A stretch of DNA of 64,000 nucleotides from Alviniconcha marisindica. Lineage: Eukaryota > Mollusca > Gastropoda > Provannidae. Made by a program: the position numbers and the translations under genes. Location of the stretch: positions 51,001 through 115,000 of the forward strand of contig JABMCL010001015.1 in assembly GCA_018857735.1 (NCBI GenBank). Direction: 5' to 3'. The notes under the pieces are model-generated. The model made no database searches. It was not told where the DNA came from and saw only the letters and a list, made by a program, of their open reading frames with translations. This document shows positions 57,911 to 64,000 of the stretch, piece by piece. The first letter of the stretch is position 1. Each line of letters starts with the position of its first letter.

Positions 57911-58105
57911 ACATTAAGCAACACTTCATCATCATCATCTCCTGGGTTCTAACTCCCAGCCAGTACCCCTCTGGAGACGGCTCTGCACTCAGTAAGTCTA
58001 ACAGACGAATGAAGGAGCAGCCTCTCATCAGTGTGGTCTTTCACCAGGGTTTTTTCTGTGTGTATGTATGTATATATATGTATATCCAGAGTGTTCCATT
58101 TTGTG

Positions 58106-58429
58106 AGCCAGTTTGGCCTAGCGGTAAGGCGTTAGACTGGTAAGCGGAAGGACCTCGGTTCGATACCGCTTTGGCTCTCCTTTCTCTTCAAAAAGGTTGT
58201 GGTTTGTGGACACTGTTTTGTGACTTTGTCCATCGCTTCCTACTGAAACATTGAAATGGCTCTCATCGCTGCCCATCTTAATGCAGGAGTCATTCTGGTG
58301 GTGACAGCGTAGTGATAGGTATATAATCTCCCTCTTCCCCTGCCTCCATACCCCCTTCCCCCCTTCTCCCCATCCCTAATAAGCCTTATGGTTTCAGTGG
58401 ACGTTAAGCACCATGTTTACCTACTTACT
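58106..58429 (+). mobile_element. SINE copy with intact tRNA-like head and target-site duplication
   Basis: The head can pair GAGCCA with TGGCTC as an acceptor stem, has TGGCCTAGCGGTAAGGCG (A box) and GGTTCGATACC (B box), and ends GTTAAGCACCATG + ACCTACTTACT. The flanks AGTGTTCCATTTTGTG (58090-58105) and AGTGTTCCTTCTTTGTG (58430-58446) are the duplicated target. Not a functional tRNA gene. Confidence 0.88.
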
Positions 58430-58977
58430 AGTGTTCCTTCTTTGTGTCTGGTTGACTGGGCATAAAACACCAAGTTACTTACTTACTCCTTTGTGCTCCA
58501 GTAACGGAGAATAAGTTTTGCTTTGGTCTTTGAAAGGTAAAGTGCATACATCTGTATCTGCTGCATGTAAGCATTATCAGTGTGAATGTCATTCATTACA
58601 ATGCACACATCCATTGAGTGAGATCCAGAGCTTTGACAGGCATTTAGAATTTGCTGATTTGTTATTTTGTGTGTGTGTAGTGTGCTGTTTGTCAAAATTT
58701 ATGTAAGGTATTCTGTTGAGGCGTACAAGTGAGTGATATTCATAATGATACTGTCATGTTACTGTAAATTTACACAAAAGAGACAAAATCCCTCTTCCCA
58801 CAACTTGCTCCCATCTGCCTTTTTTGTTTTTTGTTTTTAATGCTGTGCTCTTATTCTATGATCCCCAAAGGGAGGCTGGGGATGTCTGATGTCTTCCTCC
58901 TGTCTGGAATCTCAGGGCTGTCATTTGATTCCTCTTTCCTATTTGCTCGCATTTTTGTGCATAGACATCTTGCATTT

Positions 58978-59165
58978 TCTCTCTTGTCATTTTTCTGCTA
59001 ATGGTCCATGCTCCTGATGTTTTCCCAGGAAATTCTCAAACACTGTTTGTTAAAAGATAGACCATTTAGTCATCTTGCTCTTTCTCACTTGTCATTTTTC
59101 TGCTAATGGTCCATTCTCCTGACTTTTTCCCAGGAAATTCTCAAACACTTTTTGTTAAAAGATAT
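58978..59165. repeat. Two-copy ~95-bp duplication
   Basis: CTTGTCATTTTTCTGCTAAT ... AAATTCTCAAACAC(T)(G/T)TTTGTTAAAAGATA occurs twice. Confidence 0.88.
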
Positions 59166-59399
59166 GCCTTTTATGTCTGTCATTAAGCATCTGCCATTCA
59201 GGAAATGATAGGTGGTAGGTGCAGCTTTCTGCCACGTAGCATCAGTTTTTGCCATTAAGCATCACGAAATGTGTGTTTTTCTTCAATTGTTTCTGTCCAA
59301 TCCTTTTTTTATTTTTTTTTATTTTTATACATTTAGTCAGAATGATTGGCAATACCAGCTGGTGTGTCATAGCCTTGAGTGCTTTTATTTTATTTTATT

Positions 59400-59720
59400 T
59401 TTTATCAAAGGCCATTCTTGTATGGGTTTAGGGCAGTTCTTGTATGCTTTTTTACCAAGGGCAATTTTTGTATGCTTTTTTTATTTTTTTTATCAAGGGC
59501 AATTCATGTATGGGTTTAGCAAGAGCAGTTCTTGTGTGCTTTTTTTATAATTTTTTTTAGCAAGGGCAGTTCTTGTATGCTTTTTTTAGCAAGGGAAATT
59601 CTTGTATGGGTTTAGCAAGGGCTTAATTTTTTAATATTTTGTATCAAACTCTCAAAGGCAATTTTTGTAAGCTTTAAATTTTTTATTTTTTTTATTTTTT
59701 AGCAAGGGCAGTTCTGGAGG
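59400..59720. repeat. T-rich degenerate array
   Basis: Units AGCAAGGGCAGTTCTTGTAT + GC and a T-rich filler of variable length. Confidence 0.8.
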
Positions 59721-60364
59721 GACTTACTTTGACATTTTGTGTTTGATGTTTGTGCTTATATATATTTTGTGTTACATTTTGTGTAGGGATTGATCTTGTG
59801 GATTTGACCCGAGAAAGGGTTTTACATAAAGGAGTTTTGAAATGTGTATTTGCTTATGACCGAGTTTGATCATCCTAAGATGTGAATGACCCTGTAAAGT
59901 TGACAAGGCATTAAAATCTTACTATTCTATGAAATGTAAAAAAATAATCAGGGAAGTGTGTGTGTGGCCAGAGGATGACCATATATTTTCATATAGTGTG
60001 ATTTTGCCAGCATTTGAACTGTATTCACCTTCTCACTCCTTTGCCTCTATTAATATATCCACATCAGTTTCCAGGCATGTGTTACAGGCAGCAGTTGTCC
60101 ATGCATCATTGAGGCTTATGAACTGTTTATTATCTTTTCATAGTATGATGACTAATAATACATAGCGCTTCTGTAGTACAATATTCCCAATATGACTCAT
60201 CTCAAAGCTCTTCACGCAAAATACATGCACATATTTATGCTCTACATGACAGAACAAAAACAGACAAAAACTATGAAAATGTTCAGTGGTTTTTGAATAT
60301 GACATTTGGATGGCTTGATTTTTTTCTTTCTTCTGTGCACAGAGCTTCAGCTCTTCACAAGATT

Positions 60365-60585
60365 CAGTTAAAGCACTGAACAAAAAAACAAACAAACAAA
60401 AAGTTAAAGCACTGAACAAAAAACAAAAACAAAAAACAAAGTTAAAGCACTGAACAAAAAACAAACAAACAAAAAGTTAAAGCACTGAACAAAAAACAAA
60501 CAAACAAAAAGTTAAAGCACTGAACAAAAAACAAACAAACAAAAAGTTAAAGCACTGAACAAAACAAAAAAAGAAGTTTAAACAC
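60365..60585. repeat. ~36-bp array
   Basis: About six units GTTAAAGCACTGAACAAAAA + ACAAACAAACAAAAA. Confidence 0.92.
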
Positions 60586-61454
60586 TGAACTGCTGATATG
60601 GCAATAAGAACTGCTTTGTGGGTTACTGTTTATGACAAATGTGCATCACATAAACAAATCACATTTTTTTAAACGGCAGTTTAATCAGTATATCAAGCAA
60701 AGTATCCAAGAGGCTAAAACAAGTTTTGAAGGTGATGATGACAGCTTGCAAAATTACAACAAAATATGTAAATGTAAACGTATAGTAAAACAAAAAATCA
60801 GTCCACACTTCCAGTTTACACTACAATACAACTTTACTGTGTCTGTGTAGAGAAATTTAACTTGCCTTCTGGCTCATCATGTACATAAAATATTCAATGC
60901 ATTTCATAATAAGACAGCAATTCATTTTACAGCATATGCGGGTTTAAACCCATCATTCTTGTGCAAATTAAAAGGTGTACATTCAGTAACAGTATTCATA
61001 AGGTAAAGCCATGTGTACAAAACACTAAGCGGTATATATGCATGTACATGTAAGTAAGTAATTGGTTTTAGTGCTCAATCAACCTTGTATGTCGTATCAG
61101 GATAATAGACTACACATTATATCAATGCCTAACATAATTTGAAGACTTTGCATGAAAGAATATGATTTCGATAGCTGTAGATTATTTTTCAGTACAACTC
61201 TGCTATCAACCCCTTCATTGCCATGATATCACTTAAAAACAACTGATAAAAGTGCAGAATTGGAAACCCTTTGTCTTCTTTTCCTGCACTGTCATGTGAA
61301 AGGATCTTTATCAAAACGCATTGCATTGAAAGCAGATGTGTTATAGGACCGGAAAATATACTGTTTGCAGGCGTATGCATGCATCTTTCAGCCCAGAAAT
61401 TTTACAGGCTGGGGCAGTGAAGGGGTTAATGATTAAAATACCTTGTTCCAAAGT

Positions 61455-62215
61455 GCTGTTTTTCTTCTGATAAACAGAACTCCACTCTGTCTCCCCTCCA
61501 CTTAGCTTGTTTTCTTCTGATAAACAGAACTCCACTCTGTCTCCCCTCCACTTAGCTTGTTTTCTTCTGATAAACAGAACTCCACTCTGTCTCCCCTCCA
61601 CTTAGCTTGTTTTCTTCTGATAAACAGAACTCCACTGTCTCCCCTCCACTTAGCTTATTTTCTTCTGATAAACAGAACTCCACTCTGTCTCCCCTCCACT
61701 TAGCTTGTTTTCTTCTGATAAACAGAACTCCACTCTGTCTCCCCTCCACTTAGCTTGTTTTCTTCTGATAAACAGAACTCCACTGTCTCCCCTCCACTTA
61801 GCTTATTTTCTTCTGATAAACAGAACTCCACTCTGTCTCCCCTCCACTTAGCTTGTTTTCTTCTGATAAACAGAACTCCACTCTGTCTCCCCTCCACTTA
61901 GCTTGTTTTCTTCTGATAAACAGAACTCCACTCTGTCTCCCCTCCACTTAGCTTGTTTTCTTCTGATAAACAGAACTCCACTGTCTCCCCTCCACTTAGC
62001 TTATTTTCTTCTGATAAACAGAACTCTGTCTCCCCTCCACTTAGCTTGTTTTCTTCTGATAAACAGAACTCCACTCTGTCTCCCCTCCACTTAGCTTGTT
62101 TTCTTCTGATAAACAGAACTCCACTCTGTCTCCCCTCCACTTAGCTTGTTTTCTTCTGATAAACAAAACTCCACTCTGTCTTCCCTCCACTTAGCTTGTT
62201 TTCTTCTGCTCTAGA
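61455..62215. repeat. 50-bp minisatellite with higher-order pattern
   Basis: Fifteen units TTTTCTTCTGATAAACAGAA + CTCCACTCTGTCTCCCCTCC + ACTTAGCTTG. A 48-bp variant (CCACTGTCTCC with GCTTA) recurs as units 4, 7 and 11. Minus-strand peptide ORFs here are artefacts. Confidence 0.95.
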
Positions 62216-63010
62216 GACTTGGATTTTATTGGTGTATTCTTTTGAACAGTGTACCCTTTTGTCGCTTTCATTTTCAAAATATTCTTAAATACATCCTTGT
62301 AACTAAACTCGTTATATTTTAGTGTAGTGTCATTTTGATTTATAGAGCAAACAAAAAAATCCCCCGGTCACAGAGTGTACTAACAGTATTCATAAAAATA
62401 TATAAAAAATGTACAAACAAAAATGCCCTGGCAAAAACAAACAAGCAAACAAACAAAAACAAAAAAATGCATTATTTTGAAACAGCTCATGTCACGAGAA
62501 AAACACCTATGCAGAACAGCATTTATAAATGTGCCAACATCCACCCCGAAAAAAACCCCAAGAAAAACAACCCACGCACCTTTTCTCTCCTAATAAACAA
62601 AATATGAACTCCAACCACCTAGTTTAATGCAGTTTGTGATACAGCTGTAGTTTTGTAGATACACAGTTTGTGAAACATAATTTTTTCTATTATTGGACAT
62701 TCAGCATTTGGTTTTACGGAATCTTGGTTTGTTTGGAATCACTTTTTAATTTTTGTAAAAAGTAAATTTCACATCCCCCAATTAATAAGTCTAAACCCAT
62801 CGAATTTGAATGCAGTGTGTGATGTAGTTGTAGTTTTCTAGATGCTTCCGCTACAGTGTGTGAACATTACACTTTCTACTTTTGAAAATTCAGCATTATT
62901 TGGTTTTATGGGATATTTTCTCTCTCACATCTGGTAATTCATGAATATTTTATACAGCTGAAGTCTGAAAATAAATATGTCTATTGTGTGTAAACAGTTG
63001 TTGATATGTT
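62216..63010. other. No recognisable feature
   Basis: AT-rich, with a loose ~190-bp similarity between 62620-62780 and 62800-62960 (GCAGT(T/G)TGTGAT, GTAGTTTT, ATTCAGCATT). No exon seen. Confidence 0.45.
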
Positions 63011-63246
63011 TTGTGTTTCCACCTACCTGAATTTATGATAATAGTAATGACTGTCAAGCGCTATAACTCCACTATCACTTTCAGCTCAATGCGCTTTACA
63101 TTTACACACGTACGCACGCACGTACGCACGCTCACACGCACGCACGCACGCACGCACAGAGCAGCTTCAGCCTCTTTCACAAGTCCGAACACGGGCAGGT
63201 GTAAAAGTTCACACTTGACTCCACGAAATTCTGATTTTGACTCCTA

Positions 63247-63247
<1 letters not shown>

Positions 63248-63318
<71 letters not shown>
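63248..63318. repeat. (CT)n microsatellite
   Basis: About 34 CT units; a second run of about 31 units follows at 63441-63503. An ACGC-rich run lies just before at 63108-63158. Confidence 0.96.
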
Positions 63319-63320
<2 letters not shown>

Positions 63321-63436
63321 GTCATATTTCACTGTGAATGTCTTGGTTATTAGTAGTACTGTAGCAACGGTAGATATGTGAGCCGGCCTTTGTGCTAATA
63401 TCTTCACCGTTGAGAAATAAAGTTCAATAAATCAGT

Positions 63437-63508
<72 letters not shown>

Positions 63509-63619
63509 TTTTGTTTTTGTTTGTTTGATTTTTCAGACACCTGTTGTTGCTGTTGTTGTTGTGGTTGTTCTTGTTTCTTTCTTCTTCTACCTTTGATATT
63601 TTCACACGGGTAGCCCTTA

Positions 63620-64000
63620 CGTAACGTGAAAGAATATTAAATCAAGCACCTACACCCAGCGCTAGCCTGACAAGCGCGCAGTACGAAGCAATAGGGTCAA
63701 CAGAAGTATACAGAGTTAAAAGAACAACGAAACATTACTATAATTACATAAACAAATACACTACAACACTTCATGCAACGTATTTCTCGTCGCTTCCAGC
63801 ACGCTCACACAAAACCACGTACACAATCACACATATGCGCACACAGCCAAGCCATTCAGCGATTTATCAAACGCAGTGGACCATCCAGACGCATACCTTA
63901 TGTATTATACGACTGACTGGGCGTTATATGAAACAGCTAAACATGAATGAACTAATATCCAAACACATAAAAGGTTGAAAAGAACACGATTTATTAGGAC
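63620..64000. other. Dispersed repeats at window end
   Basis: 63725-63805 matches 45230-45310. 63959-64000 is a truncated third copy of the 45-bp dispersed sequence. No exon seen. Confidence 0.6.

Noticed and set aside
58106..58180. tRNA gene
   Set aside because: Has A and B boxes and a short acceptor pairing, but continues into a SINE body with a target-site duplication, so it is a SINE head.
61341..62140. Several nearly identical short minus-strand ORFs (MEGRQSGVLF)
   Set aside because: Each is the 50-bp minisatellite read in another unit; not a gene family.

Overview
This is animal nuclear DNA. Coding sequence sits in short exons with GT..AG introns, coding density is very low, and there are many minisatellites, microsatellites, tRNA-derived SINEs and terminal-inverted-repeat elements. 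The protein sequences and the repeat-rich, T-rich non-coding DNA suggest a mollusc, probably a marine gastropod. That placement is inference.

Three genes can be assembled exon by exon with consistent splice phases. (1) 1-7215, + strand: the 3' part of a Pumilio gene, seven exons giving 400 residues and containing the complete eight-repeat PUM homology domain. A T-rich, gene-free tract follows to about 21.5 kb and is probably a very long 3' UTR plus flanking DNA. It holds seven exact Pumilio recognition elements. (2) 35144 down to 23601, - strand: a complete clathrin light chain gene, five exons and 207 residues, with a 3' UTR to about 22.2 kb. It converges on Pumilio. (3) 35552-54596, + strand: a complete tubulin cofactor E-like (TBCEL) gene, eleven exons and 771 residues. 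It is head-to-head with clathrin light chain across a 407-bp shared promoter region. From 54.6 kb to the end I recognise no further gene, only TBCEL 3' flank, SINEs, minisatellites and microsatellites.

The most unusual feature is a recurring architecture in Pumilio and TBCEL. At several exon boundaries the splice junction itself has been tandemly duplicated, so that an array of near-copies carrying exon edge plus splice site abuts the real exon. Pumilio exon 5 has such arrays on both sides: six extra acceptor copies upstream and about 22 extra donor copies downstream. TBCEL exon 11 has eleven extra acceptor copies at 44-45 bp spacing, and exons 4 and 7 have junction-spanning copies. TBCEL exons 8 and 9 and Pumilio exon 4 have arrays on the intron side. 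Some decoy acceptors at TBCEL exon 11 would give long in-frame hydrophobic insertions.

Mobile elements include a 353-bp element with perfect 14-bp inverted ends in the Pumilio/clathrin convergent gap, a 498-bp TA-flanked MITE inserted inside a minisatellite, a 631-bp long-inverted-repeat foldback element, two SINE copies with visible target-site duplications, and remnants of at least two SINE families. Long open frames over the minisatellites are artefacts of repeat composition, not genes.
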